Below, in pieces: positions 46,624 to 55,341 of a DNA stretch of 64,000 nucleotides; the first letter of the stretch is position 1; every line of letters starts with the position of its first letter. The DNA comes from Wenzhouxiangella sp. XN79A (GTDB lineage Bacteria; Pseudomonadota; Gammaproteobacteria; Xanthomonadales; Wenzhouxiangellaceae), in the NCBI RefSeq assembly GCF_012272825.1, contig NZ_JAAWWS010000166.1, positions 11,601-75,600 of the forward strand. The letters are read 5' to 3'. A program made the translations under genes and the position numbers. Under the pieces are notes generated by a model. It worked only from the letters and a program-made list of their open reading frames with translations. It had not been told where the DNA came from and ran no database searches.

Positions 46624-47166
46624 TCATTCCGGGGCGTAGGGCAGCGACGAATGATGCAGGTTGATCTTCAGGTCGCCGTTGTCGTCCAGCAGGTAGCCGA
46701 AGGTGTACTCGACCTTGGTTTCCGAACCGTCGGGACCGGTGAAGTAGTAGTTCCCCATGGCCATGGCCGAGTCATGGTCGGTGTAGATGCCGTTGTTCTC
46801 CCAGCGCACGTTGGTCCAGCCGGAGATCGCAAAGCCCTTGTCTTCGCTGCCTTCCTCGCCGATGAAGTAGGTCAGCGCCTCGTCGAAGGTCTCGCGAAAC
46901 TGGTCCCGGGCCGCCAGCGTCGGCTTGAACATGACGTCGCTCAGACCGTAGGCATACAGCGTGTCGATGTGTTCGGTGGCACGGGCCGCGTAGTCGCCAC
47001 CTTCGGCGTGGACCGCGGAAATCGCCACGATGCCCGCGCCCCATTCCTGCTGGGCGGCAAGCACGTCCTGTTCGGTGATTTCAGCCAACGCGCTCATCGA
47101 GTACAGCGATGCAGCCGTGGCGATCGCTGCGATCCGCAGCGGATTGTTCAGCCTCTGACTCGTCAT
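46624..47166 (-). CDS. Exported SnoaL/NTF2-like protein
   Basis: 180 residues from the ATG at 47166, with AAGGAG ten bases upstream and a signal peptide ending near SALAE. The mature domain has AAQQEWGAGIVAIS, the FKPTLAARDQFRETFDEAL segment, GYLLDDNGDLKINLHHSSLPY, matching a widespread exported NTF2-fold group that databases often mislabel as phosphoribosyl-AMP cyclohydrolase. The His pair near the end is conserved in the group. It is followed by the minus-strand terminator. 47167-47417 has no other feature. Confidence 0.72.
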   Translation of the reverse strand: MTSQRLNNPLRIAAIATAASLYSMSALAEITEQDVLAAQQEWGAGIVAISAVHAEGGDYAARATEHIDTLYAYGLSDVMFKPTLAARDQFRETFDEALTYFIGEEGSEDKGFAISGWTNVRWENNGIYTDHDSAMAMGNYYFTGPDGSETKVEYTFGYLLDDNGDLKINLHHSSLPYAPE

Positions 47167-47417
47167 GTCTGGACGTCTCCTTGATTCAACCAGGGTCCGT
47201 ATCGGACCAGTGAATAGAATGATATAACATTTCATTCAAGGCGGCGCCCGATGCGACGGAAAACGCGATCGTCGAGCCCTGTACGGTTCGATAGGAGTTG
47301 TCGAAGCCCCGGGGAAACGCCAACAGGCGGGCGCTGCGGTGAGGCCGTCATCGAAAAGCCTTCCGGGCCGCTCGCGAGCCGGTGAGCGGCCGCGCACCGG
47401 CTCGCCCGTCCAGCGGG

Positions 47418-48641
47418 TCAGGAAACGCTTCGCCCGGCCCCGGACCGGCGCTTCGCCGCACCTGCCGCCGGGCGGAACAGGCCAAGGCCAGGACCCGGCG
47501 TCCAGCCGCCGAGGATGGCGGTCGGATCGATGACGCCGAGCCGGTCGACCAGCAGCTCGGCCAGCACCTGGCGGTAGTCGGTGGTCACCCGGAGGTCCTG
47601 GCCGTCGGACAGGTCGCCCGGGCCGAGGCCCGGCCAGTCGCCGAAGACCTGGCCGCCATGGACGTTGCCGCCGGCGGCGAACATCACGCCGCCGTGGCCG
47701 TGGTCGGTGCCCAGCGAGGCGTTCTCGCGCACCCGGCGGCCGAACTCGGTCATGACCACGACCGTCGTCGTGTCCCAGGCCGGGCCGATGTCCTCGCGGA
47801 AGGCGGCCAGCGCGCCGCCGAGGTCGGCCAGCAGCGGGTCGATCTGCTCGGCCTGGTCGTCGTGGTGGTCCCAGCCGCCGCTGTCGATGGCCGCGACCTG
47901 CAGGCCGACCTCGGCCTTGATCAGCCGCGCGCAGTCGGCCAGGCCCGCGCCGAGCTGGCCCTGCGGATAGTCGGCGCCGGGCGGGAGCGCCGCAGCCGGG
48001 CCCAGCGCATCGGCGGCCTGGAACACGCCGGTGGCCGTCGGCATCAGCAGGGGATCGCCGGCATAGGCCGCCAGCAGCGCCGAGCGGTCGAGCGGGCCCA
48101 GTGCGAGCTGGAACTCGTCGATCCGACCGATCGCCAGCGCGTCGACCGGACCGGTCATCGACTTCGGCACCGCCGCATCGAGCGAGACGACGGATAGCGG
48201 ATCGGATGGCGCCAGCTCGGCCAGGTAGCGGCCGATCCAGCCGTCGGCCGGTTTCAGGTCGCCGGCATCGACGCCCAGCTCCATCGTGGCCTGGGCCTCG
48301 AAGTGGGAGCGTTCGGCGGTCTTGAGACCACTGGCGTGGATCACGGCCAGGTCGCCGGCATCGAACAGGTCCTTGAGGCCACCGGCGGCCGGGTGCAGGC
48401 CGAAGAAGCCGTCCAGCGGCAGGGCCTCGGCCTCGCCCACCGCCAGCGTCGGACGGACGTCGAAATAGGCCGGTTCGCCGAGCGGCGGACAGACGGTCAG
48501 TCCATCGGTGCCGCCGCGCAGGTAGATCGCGATCAGCCGATCGCCGCCGGTGGCGCCCTTGGCCGCCGACCAGGCCCAGCGCGGCGCCAGCGCGGCCCCG
48601 CCGGTCAGCGCGGCGGTGTGCAGGAAGGTGCGTCGTTTCAT
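47418..48641 (-). CDS. DUF1501 family protein (Tat-like signal)
   Basis: 407 residues with a twin-Arg-like start (MKRRTFLHTAALTGGAAL), suggesting Tat export. The DUF1501 core shows IYLRGGTDGLTVCPP, ASGLKTAERSHFEAQ, GGWDHHDDQ, and MTEFGRRVRENAS…GTDHGHGGVM, related to the alkaline-phosphatase fold. It lies 16 bases after the DUF1800 gene; the two are nearly always paired and presumably act together, but their biochemical role is not known. Confidence 0.92.
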   Translation of the reverse strand: MKRRTFLHTAALTGGAALAPRWAWSAAKGATGGDRLIAIYLRGGTDGLTVCPPLGEPAYFDVRPTLAVGEAEALPLDGFFGLHPAAGGLKDLFDAGDLAVIHASGLKTAERSHFEAQATMELGVDAGDLKPADGWIGRYLAELAPSDPLSVVSLDAAVPKSMTGPVDALAIGRIDEFQLALGPLDRSALLAAYAGDPLLMPTATGVFQAADALGPAAALPPGADYPQGQLGAGLADCARLIKAEVGLQVAAIDSGGWDHHDDQAEQIDPLLADLGGALAAFREDIGPAWDTTTVVVMTEFGRRVRENASLGTDHGHGGVMFAAGGNVHGGQVFGDWPGLGPGDLSDGQDLRVTTDYRQVLAELLVDRLGVIDPTAILGGWTPGPGLGLFRPAAGAAKRRSGAGRSVS

Positions 48642-48657
48642 GTCGATTCCTCCGGGC

Positions 48658-50028
48658 TCAGCGCCACTGGGCGTCGGGGCCGGCCAGCAGCCACGCGGCC
48701 ATGGACGGCACGCGATCGGCCGCGGGCAGGCCGTTGGCGTAGCGGATCAGGATGCGCCGGGTCCGGGCGGTGACGCCGGCCGGCGCCAGGCCGTCGATCA
48801 GCACCGTGGCCGCATCGCTGATGCGCGCCTCCTCGGCGGCGGCGCGCAGCAGCGGCGAGCCGTCGACGAGCCGGCGTGCCCAGTCGTAGGCGGAGTTGAA
48901 GCGGACCAGGAAGCCGGTGGTCGACTGCCAGTGCTCGCGCTCGTCGGGGTACCCGTCCGGGGCCGGCCAGCCGAACGGGACCTGGCCGGAGGCGTTCAGG
49001 GCATCGTAGATCGCACCGAGGATGTCGACGCCGGGATCGGGCTGCAGCCGGCGCAGCACGCCGGCGGTGAATTCGTTCGGGCGCTTGAGCTTCAGCGCCA
49101 TGGTGTCGGCGACCTGCGGGTTCAGCAGCAGCGCGCGCAGGACGGTCTTGACGTCGCCGCCCGAATCGAGAAAGGCGTCGGCGACGCTGTCGATCACGGC
49201 CTGCTCGGGCAGGTCGGCGACGAAGCGACGGGCCAGCTTGGTGGCGATGAAGCGCGCGGTGGACGGATGCTCGGCCAGCCGGTTCAGCAGGTTGCGCCCC
49301 TGCGCCACGCCCTCGCCCGGCACCGGTTCGCCGAGCACCGTCTTGCCGCCGTCGTCGTGGGTGGAGGGGTCGAAGGCGAAATACGCCGGCGGCCGGATCG
49401 TCCATCCGGTGAATACCCGGGCGACTTCCTTGACGTCGTCTTCGGTGTAGCCACCGTCCACGCCCAGCGTGTGCAGCTCCATCAGCTCGCGGGCATAGTT
49501 CTCGTTCGGCCCCTCGGCGGTGTTGGTGGCGTTATCGAGATAGTCGAGCATGGCCGGACTGGCCGCACTGTTGCGGAGCAGGTCGACGAAGCGGGTCATC
49601 GCCAGCGGCCGCACCATGTCGCGGTCTTCGAGGAACTTGTAGTAGCTGCCGACCACCCCGCTGGCCGGGACGTTGAAATGATCCGACCAGAACTCCACCA
49701 TCCGCTCGTAGAGCTGGCGCGGGCTGAACGCGCGCCGGATCATCGTCGCGATGGTCAGGTCGCGCTGGGCCGCGCCGAAATCCTGCTCGACGAAGATCTG
49801 CCGGGCCAGCTCTTCCGGCGTCATCGACAGCGTCGGCAGTGCGTCGCGCAGCAGGTCTTCGAGGGGTCCGTCGTCGATCGCTTCCGGCGCCAGCTGCCAT
49901 TCGACGAAGGCCTCGTAGCCCATCTGTTCGGCAATCGACACCGTCCCGGCATCGGCGCCGTAGGTGATGCGCTCGACCAGACGCAGCACGCGGGCGCGTT
50001 CGGATTGTGGGTCCAGGACCGGAATCAT
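48658..50028 (-). CDS. DUF1800 family protein
   Basis: 456 residues, DUF1800 (PF08811). Signatures are RLVERITYGADAG near the start, ERMVEFWSDHFNVP, and NENYARELMELHTLGVDGGYTEDDV, followed by VARVFTGWTI. The ATG at 50028, giving MIPVLDPQSER, is chosen because it has GAGGAA ten bases upstream and matches the family start; an upstream frame adds a hydrophobic run that could be a signal peptide. It is transcribed with the DUF1501 gene. Confidence 0.9.
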   Translation of the reverse strand: MIPVLDPQSERARVLRLVERITYGADAGTVSIAEQMGYEAFVEWQLAPEAIDDGPLEDLLRDALPTLSMTPEELARQIFVEQDFGAAQRDLTIATMIRRAFSPRQLYERMVEFWSDHFNVPASGVVGSYYKFLEDRDMVRPLAMTRFVDLLRNSAASPAMLDYLDNATNTAEGPNENYARELMELHTLGVDGGYTEDDVKEVARVFTGWTIRPPAYFAFDPSTHDDGGKTVLGEPVPGEGVAQGRNLLNRLAEHPSTARFIATKLARRFVADLPEQAVIDSVADAFLDSGGDVKTVLRALLLNPQVADTMALKLKRPNEFTAGVLRRLQPDPGVDILGAIYDALNASGQVPFGWPAPDGYPDEREHWQSTTGFLVRFNSAYDWARRLVDGSPLLRAAAEEARISDAATVLIDGLAPAGVTARTRRILIRYANGLPAADRVPSMAAWLLAGPDAQWR

Positions 50029-50237
50029 CGAAACCGTTTCCTCGGCAGGGCTCGAAAGGCACAACGTCGACCGGCGCGGATCGGTTGACAGCCGACCGGA
50101 ACATGCTCCGACCCTACCCTCCCGCACCGCCGCGGCGCAAGCGAGCACGACGCCGAGCACCGCCGGGATTGTTACACTTGAAACCATCTCGCGCGATCCA
50201 CGTGGATCGCCCAACCCGCATCACGAGGAGTGCACGC

Positions 50238-51218
50238 ATGGGCCTGCTGGTCGACGGCGAATGGAAGGATCAGTGGTACGACACCGACTCGACCGGGGGC
50301 CGCTTCGAGCGCCAGGAATCGGCGTTCCGCAGCTGGATCACCGCCGACGGCGCGGCCGGCCCGAGCGGCGACGGCGGCTTCGCCGCCGAGCCCGGCCGCT
50401 ACCACCTGTACGTGGCCTACGCCTGCCCATGGGCGCACCGGGCGCTGATCTTCCGCAAGCTCAAGGGCCTGGAAGGGATGATCTCGCTGTCGGTGGTCAA
50501 CCCGATCATGAAGGAGAACGGCTGGACCTTCGAGCCCGGCTACAAGGTCCACGCCGACCCGATCCATGGCGCCAGGTACATGCACCAGGTCTACACCGCG
50601 GCCGACCCGGACTACACCGGCCGGGTCACGGTGCCGGTGATCTGGGACCGGAACAAGAACACCATCGTCAACAATGAATCGGCCGAAATCATCCGGATGC
50701 TGAACTCGGCCTTCGACGGCGTCGGCGCGAAGGCCGGCGACTTCTACCCTGCCGAGCTGCGTGAAGCGATCGATTCGATCAACGAGACGGTCTACCACCG
50801 GGTCAACAACGGCGTCTACAAGGCCGGCTTCGCGACCACCCAGCAGGCCTACGAAGAAGCCGTGATCCCGCTGTTCGAAACGCTCGACGAACTCGAACAG
50901 CGCCTCGGCGAGCAGCGCTACCTGTGCGGCGATCGGATCACCGAGGCCGACTGGCGGCTGTTCACCACCCTGATCCGCTTCGACCCGGTCTACGTCGGTC
51001 ACTTCAAGTGCAACCTGCGACGGATCGAGGACTACCCGAATCTTTCGAACTACGTCCGCGAGCTCTACCAGGTGCCCGGCGTGTCGGAGACCTGCGAATT
51101 CCACGCCATCAAGCTGCACTACTACGGCAGCCACGACATGATCAACCCGTCGGGCGTGGTCCCGGTCGGCCCGGCGCTGGACGTCCACCGCCCGCACGAC
51201 CGCGGGCGCTTCGGCTGA
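50238..51218 (+). CDS. yqjG: Glutathionyl-hydroquinone reductase (Xi-class GST)
   Basis: 326-residue YqjG/ECM4-type enzyme that reduces glutathionyl-hydroquinones with GSH. The active-site motif YACPWAHRALIFRKLKG holds the catalytic Cys, and the C-terminal all-helical domain has YLCGDRITEADWRLFTTLIRFD. The ATG at 50238 has GAGGAG eight bases upstream. The next gene is a gamma-glutamylcyclotransferase homologue, so both may serve glutathione turnover. Confidence 0.93.
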   Translation: MGLLVDGEWKDQWYDTDSTGGRFERQESAFRSWITADGAAGPSGDGGFAAEPGRYHLYVAYACPWAHRALIFRKLKGLEGMISLSVVNPIMKENGWTFEPGYKVHADPIHGARYMHQVYTAADPDYTGRVTVPVIWDRNKNTIVNNESAEIIRMLNSAFDGVGAKAGDFYPAELREAIDSINETVYHRVNNGVYKAGFATTQQAYEEAVIPLFETLDELEQRLGEQRYLCGDRITEADWRLFTTLIRFDPVYVGHFKCNLRRIEDYPNLSNYVRELYQVPGVSETCEFHAIKLHYYGSHDMINPSGVVPVGPALDVHRPHDRGRFG

Positions 51219-51231
51219 CGCAGCAGCTCGC

Positions 51232-51741
51232 GTGCGGCCCCACGGCACCTTCCTGTACTTCGCCTACGGCTCGAACCTGATGACGGCGAGGCTGATTGCG
51301 CGCTGCCCGTCGGCGCGCAAGGCCGGCAACGCGATCCTGCCCGGCCACCGGCTGGCCTGGCACAAGATCGGCTGCGACGACACCGGCAAGTGCGACGTGG
51401 TACCCACCGGGCGCCCGACCGACCACGTCCATGGCGTGGCCTGGCGGATCCGCAGTGCCGAGCGGCCGGCGCTGGACTTCCACGAAGAGCTCGACACCGG
51501 CTACACCGCCGAGGCGGTCCGCATCCTGGTCAATCGGCGGGTCCGGCTCGCGCGGACCTACCGCGCCATCCCGACCGACGCATCCCTGCTGCCGCTGGAC
51601 TGGTACAAGCGCTTCGTGGTCGAGGGTGCGCGCGAGCACGCCCTGCCGGAGCACTGGATCGCATCCCTGCACCGGGCGTCGGTGATGCGGGACGACGATG
51701 CTCCTCGGCGAAATCGCAACCTGCGGATCGGCCGGCGCTGA
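51232..51741 (+). CDS. Gamma-glutamylcyclotransferase-like protein
   Basis: 169 residues with GTG start. The GGCT fold is shown by FLYFAYGSNLMTARLI and the acidic HEELDTGYTAEAV region, which holds the likely catalytic Glu. The family turns gamma-glutamyl peptides to 5-oxoproline. It follows the Xi-class GST gene after 13 bases. 51742-51966 has no other feature. Confidence 0.85.
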   Translation: MRPHGTFLYFAYGSNLMTARLIARCPSARKAGNAILPGHRLAWHKIGCDDTGKCDVVPTGRPTDHVHGVAWRIRSAERPALDFHEELDTGYTAEAVRILVNRRVRLARTYRAIPTDASLLPLDWYKRFVVEGAREHALPEHWIASLHRASVMRDDDAPRRNRNLRIGRR

Positions 51742-51966
51742 AGGGCCGCATCGAGGTCGCGGGAGGTCGTGCGCCCGAGCGGGCCACCTGATCGGCGGTC
51801 GGCCAACGGCTCGCTCGATCAGGTCCAGCGGCGGTGACGACAACGAGGTCCGGAAACACCCCGAACCCGATCGCCGCCCGTTCGGCGCGGCAACGACGGG
51901 GGGCGGGAGATCATCCAGCCGGAGTCCCCGTCAGGTCGGGGCCGGGTGCGCCGGTCGACGGTGCGG

Positions 51967-52464
51967 TCATGGGCAGGCGCTGCCGCCGCAGGTTTCGGTC
52001 ATGAACAGTTCCGCTTCCAGCATCCACGAACCGTCGATCCGACGCCACTTGGCCGAATAGCTCCCGGCGGCGAAGTCGCCGGCGGGGCTCTCGCCGCGCC
52101 AGGTCCCGCGCTCCAGCGCGATCGGCCGAACGGGCGAGGTCCGGATGCAGTTCGGTGTCCGGACGTAGATCAGGCGATCCGTCGAGCCCGAGAACTCGCG
52201 GCGCCACAGGTCCAGCTGAGCGTCCTTGCCGACGAACAGATCGCTGTGCGTGCCGGCCACCAGCACGACATCGTCGACCAGCACGCGTTCCACGATCGCA
52301 AGATCGCCATCCCGGATCGCGTCGTTGAAGGCGGCCCGCTCGGCGCTCACGGCATCCACGACGGCACCCTGGTCGCAGGCCGGATGCGCGTCCCGGGCCA
52401 GCACCACCGGGACGCCGGAGGCGATGCAGGCGATCATGGACAGCACGGTGATCCAGCGGATCAT
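51967..52464 (-). CDS. Exported DUF4440/SnoaL-like protein
   Basis: 165 residues, signal peptide to about residue 22, then an NTF2-fold domain: ERAAFNDAIRDGDLAIVERVLVDDVVLV and the SYSAKWRRIDGSWMLEAEL strand pattern of DUF4440. Its start overlaps the stop of the larger hydrolase (ATGA), so both are translated together, with the small protein perhaps a partner of the hydrolase. Two Cys pairs (PACD, ETCGGSAC) may form disulfides. Confidence 0.75.
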   Translation of the reverse strand: MIRWITVLSMIACIASGVPVVLARDAHPACDQGAVVDAVSAERAAFNDAIRDGDLAIVERVLVDDVVLVAGTHSDLFVGKDAQLDLWRREFSGSTDRLIYVRTPNCIRTSPVRPIALERGTWRGESPAGDFAAGSYSAKWRRIDGSWMLEAELFMTETCGGSACP

Positions 52465-54932
52465 CGGCCCTCGATCCCGCTGTCGATCATGCCGGCCAGC
52501 CGCGCGCGCGCGGCCAGGAAGCGGGCATCGAGACGCGGGGTCTCGACCTCACCGTAGGCGGCCCGGGCCGTGGCCGCCGCCGCGTCGACCGCGCGGATCA
52601 GGTCGGCCGCCGCTGCGCTTCGCGCCGCCGGATCGGTCGAACCGATCTCGCCGATCCAGATCGGCGAGGAATGCGCGAACGGACGGGCATGCATGGTCGG
52701 CCAGGGGTCGGCGGGCGGCTCGGAGGCATAGGCCCTGGCCGCGACCCAGCCGCCGGCCGGCAGGCGGACCTCGCCGGTGATCCTGCGGGTCTGGCCGGCG
52801 GCCACGCCTTCGACCCGCTCGACGACGGTTCCGTTGACCAGGATCTCGACAACGTCGATGTCGTTGGTGCTGGCCAGGGTGGCGGTCCATTGCTGCCGGC
52901 CCGATCGGGTCACGTCACCGGGCCGCGCACCTTCGGCGAGTTCGAAGAGCAGGGCCGGTCCGGTGGTCAGGAAACTGCGCCCGGCCGCTGCGGCCTCGAT
53001 GACCGATTCCACCGTGGCCTCGGCCGGATCGACGCGTACGTAGGTGCGGGCCGTGCCCGGCGCCGGCGTGCGGTGGAAGTCGATCCAGCCGTCGGTGCCC
53101 GACATCGCCGCGACCGGCCGGCCGATGTTGAGCAGTCGGTACCAGACCTGGGCATTGCCCAGCGGGCTGGTCCAGGCACAGACCAGTTCCAGCCCGATCC
53201 GCTCGGCCAGCACGCCGTCGGAGATCAGTTCGACCGGAATGGGTCCGTCCTCGAGATGTTCGAACGGATCGCGGTCGCTGCCGATCGGATGGACATAGGT
53301 CGGGAACGCGCCGTGCTTTTCGGCGAACGCGATGACGTCGCCGTTGGTCAGGTCGGGACTGCCGAGCGTGGGATTGTTCGGGCCGAAGAACCACGGCGCG
53401 AACGGTTCGACCACGCCGATCAGGCCGATGTGGCCGTGAAAGTGCGAACGCACTTCCTGGGCCTGGTGCACGATGCGACCATCGCGCTCCGTGTTCTGGC
53501 CCAGGATGCTGCGATCGATGCGCCGCTCCCAGCGGTTCCAGGACTGCGGCGCGAGCTGGTCGAGGTCTTCGCCGGCCATCGCGCGCAGTGCGTGGTCGTG
53601 GTCGGCCCGGTGATGGCCGTCGCCGTTGAGGTGGACATGGTGGTCGGCCGAGACATAGCCGGCGGCATGGGCATCCCAGATCGGCGCCGGCTCCAGCACG
53701 ACGCTGGCGTCGCGGCCGGCCCGGACGCGCACGTCCTGCACGACGATCGGCGTCATCGGTCCGCGGGTGGCGGTCACGGTGTAGCGACCGGCCGGCAGCG
53801 TCAGGCGGGTTCTGCCCTCGACATAGAAATAGTGCCGTCCGGTCTGCGGGTCGAAGTAGGTGGCGTCCTCGTGGAAGGCGACCGGTCGCCCGGACGCCTC
53901 GCGCACCGAAACGCGGGCGGTCAGCGGGTTCGCATCGGCATCGCGGATGTTGATCTCCAGCGCCGCGGTGGCCGTGCCGTAGTCCCAGCGATCGATCCTC
54001 ACCGGCTCGGGCTGCCCGCCGTAGGTCGGGATGCGCATCAGCCGGAACTGGCGTCGGTCGTCGAGATCGACGAAGAACACCGTATGGCCGTCGGCGCTGA
54101 ACGCCGGCGTGGTCGCGTAGGCATGACCGTCGGTGAGACGATGCCGGACCCGCGGGTCGTCGAGGTCCAGGGTCCAGAGGTGGTAGTCGTTGTCGATCGG
54201 CGCGCTGTAGACGATCAGTCGCTCGACCGGATGGACGTCGGCGGTGAGGTGGTAGGTGAGCGTCTCGGCGTGCACGATCCGATCGCTGCCGGCAATGAAA
54301 TCGCGTTCCCGAAGAACGCGGTGCGCGCCGGCACCGTGCAGGTACAGCAGACCCGAAGCATCCGGCAGCCTGCGCGCGTTGCGGACGACCTGATCGAGAT
54401 CGGTCAGGCTGCGCTCGACACCGCTGGCCAGGTGGCGCTGCCGAAGCTGCAGGCTGCCGCTTTCGCCGCTGGTGTAGAACAGGTCGTTGCCGTCGATCGA
54501 GAATTCGGGATCGAGTTCGATCGCCGGCGTGTCGATGACCTGCTCCCGGCCGGTGGCGAGGTCGCGCACCACCACGGCCGTGTCGCTGCCGTCGTCGCGG
54601 ACGAAGGCCAGCCGGGTCCCGTCCGGCGACCAGCGCGGCCGGCCGTCGACGTTCGGGCCGTCGGTGATCCGGGTCGCGACCCCGCTGTCCAGGTCCAGCA
54701 CCCACAACCACCCGCGCGCCGCGAAGGCCAGCGTCCGACCGTCCGGCGCCGGCGCCGGATCGACCGGACCGTGTGCCAGCAGCGGCAGTTCGTGTTGCTC
54801 GAGGTAGACATGATGGCCGAAGTCATCGAGCTTGGCGTAGCGGTTGTTCCACTGCGCATGTAGCGTGCCGGTGGCGAAGGTGCAGATCATCATCGGGATC
54901 CACGCAACGCGGATCATGGTCGAACGGGACAT
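52461..54932 (-). CDS. WD40-like (PD40)/CehA-McbA-like metallohydrolase
   Basis: 823 residues with a signal peptide at MSRSTMIRVAWIPMM. The first half has PD40/TolB-type beta-propeller repeats (DGRPRWSPDGTRLAFVRD, TPAFSADGHTVFFVD), followed by a linker and a CehA/McbA-type PHP-like metallohydrolase (YVSADHHVHLNGDGHHRAD) with clustered His for metal binding. The substrate is not known. The ATG at 54932 is used, with GAGGAA upstream; an inner ATG at 54917 is possible. It is transcribed with the DUF4440 gene. Confidence 0.8.
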   Translation of the reverse strand: MSRSTMIRVAWIPMMICTFATGTLHAQWNNRYAKLDDFGHHVYLEQHELPLLAHGPVDPAPAPDGRTLAFAARGWLWVLDLDSGVATRITDGPNVDGRPRWSPDGTRLAFVRDDGSDTAVVVRDLATGREQVIDTPAIELDPEFSIDGNDLFYTSGESGSLQLRQRHLASGVERSLTDLDQVVRNARRLPDASGLLYLHGAGAHRVLRERDFIAGSDRIVHAETLTYHLTADVHPVERLIVYSAPIDNDYHLWTLDLDDPRVRHRLTDGHAYATTPAFSADGHTVFFVDLDDRRQFRLMRIPTYGGQPEPVRIDRWDYGTATAALEINIRDADANPLTARVSVREASGRPVAFHEDATYFDPQTGRHYFYVEGRTRLTLPAGRYTVTATRGPMTPIVVQDVRVRAGRDASVVLEPAPIWDAHAAGYVSADHHVHLNGDGHHRADHDHALRAMAGEDLDQLAPQSWNRWERRIDRSILGQNTERDGRIVHQAQEVRSHFHGHIGLIGVVEPFAPWFFGPNNPTLGSPDLTNGDVIAFAEKHGAFPTYVHPIGSDRDPFEHLEDGPIPVELISDGVLAERIGLELVCAWTSPLGNAQVWYRLLNIGRPVAAMSGTDGWIDFHRTPAPGTARTYVRVDPAEATVESVIEAAAAGRSFLTTGPALLFELAEGARPGDVTRSGRQQWTATLASTNDIDVVEILVNGTVVERVEGVAAGQTRRITGEVRLPAGGWVAARAYASEPPADPWPTMHARPFAHSSPIWIGEIGSTDPAARSAAAADLIRAVDAAAATARAAYGEVETPRLDARFLAARARLAGMIDSGIEGR

Positions 54933-55341
54933 GGCGGTTCCTCGGTGGCCCGTGGGGGGGTGGGCCTTGGTGCAGCAGCGCCCGGATCCAGTGTACTCGC
55001 TCGCCAACGCGCAGTATCCGACCGGCCCCGGACCTGGAGCACCCCGCCGGCCGCTTGGAGCCGGTCGCGCCGTGGGCTATGCTGTGGGTCGATGCGGCCT
55101 GCGGCCTTCGAGGGAGGCGCCGTACGGTCCGCGACCGGGAGATCGATTTGGACCACGAACGAGCAGCAGGATCCACCGCCGGGACCGCGGCCGACGCGTC
55201 CCCGGTCCTCGCCGTTCTGCCGGTCGTTCCCCCGGGCCATCCATTCTGTCCGGCCGTGATGCCGGGCCCGAAGCCGACGATGGACTTTGCGCCGGCGCTT
55301 GTGCCGACCGCTCCCACACCCTGGCTAAGGAGAAGCACACG
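54933..55341. other. Intergenic region without a gene
   Basis: 409 bases between divergent genes. It holds the 5' leaders of both but no recognisable gene, repeat or palindrome that I could support. A Shine-Dalgarno AAGGAG (55327-55332) precedes the next gene. Confidence 0.6.

Noticed and set aside
46624-47166. Phosphoribosyl-AMP cyclohydrolase (HisI)
   Set aside because: It has a signal peptide and NTF2-like pattern and lacks the HisI metal-binding Cys/His set; the name is a common misannotation.
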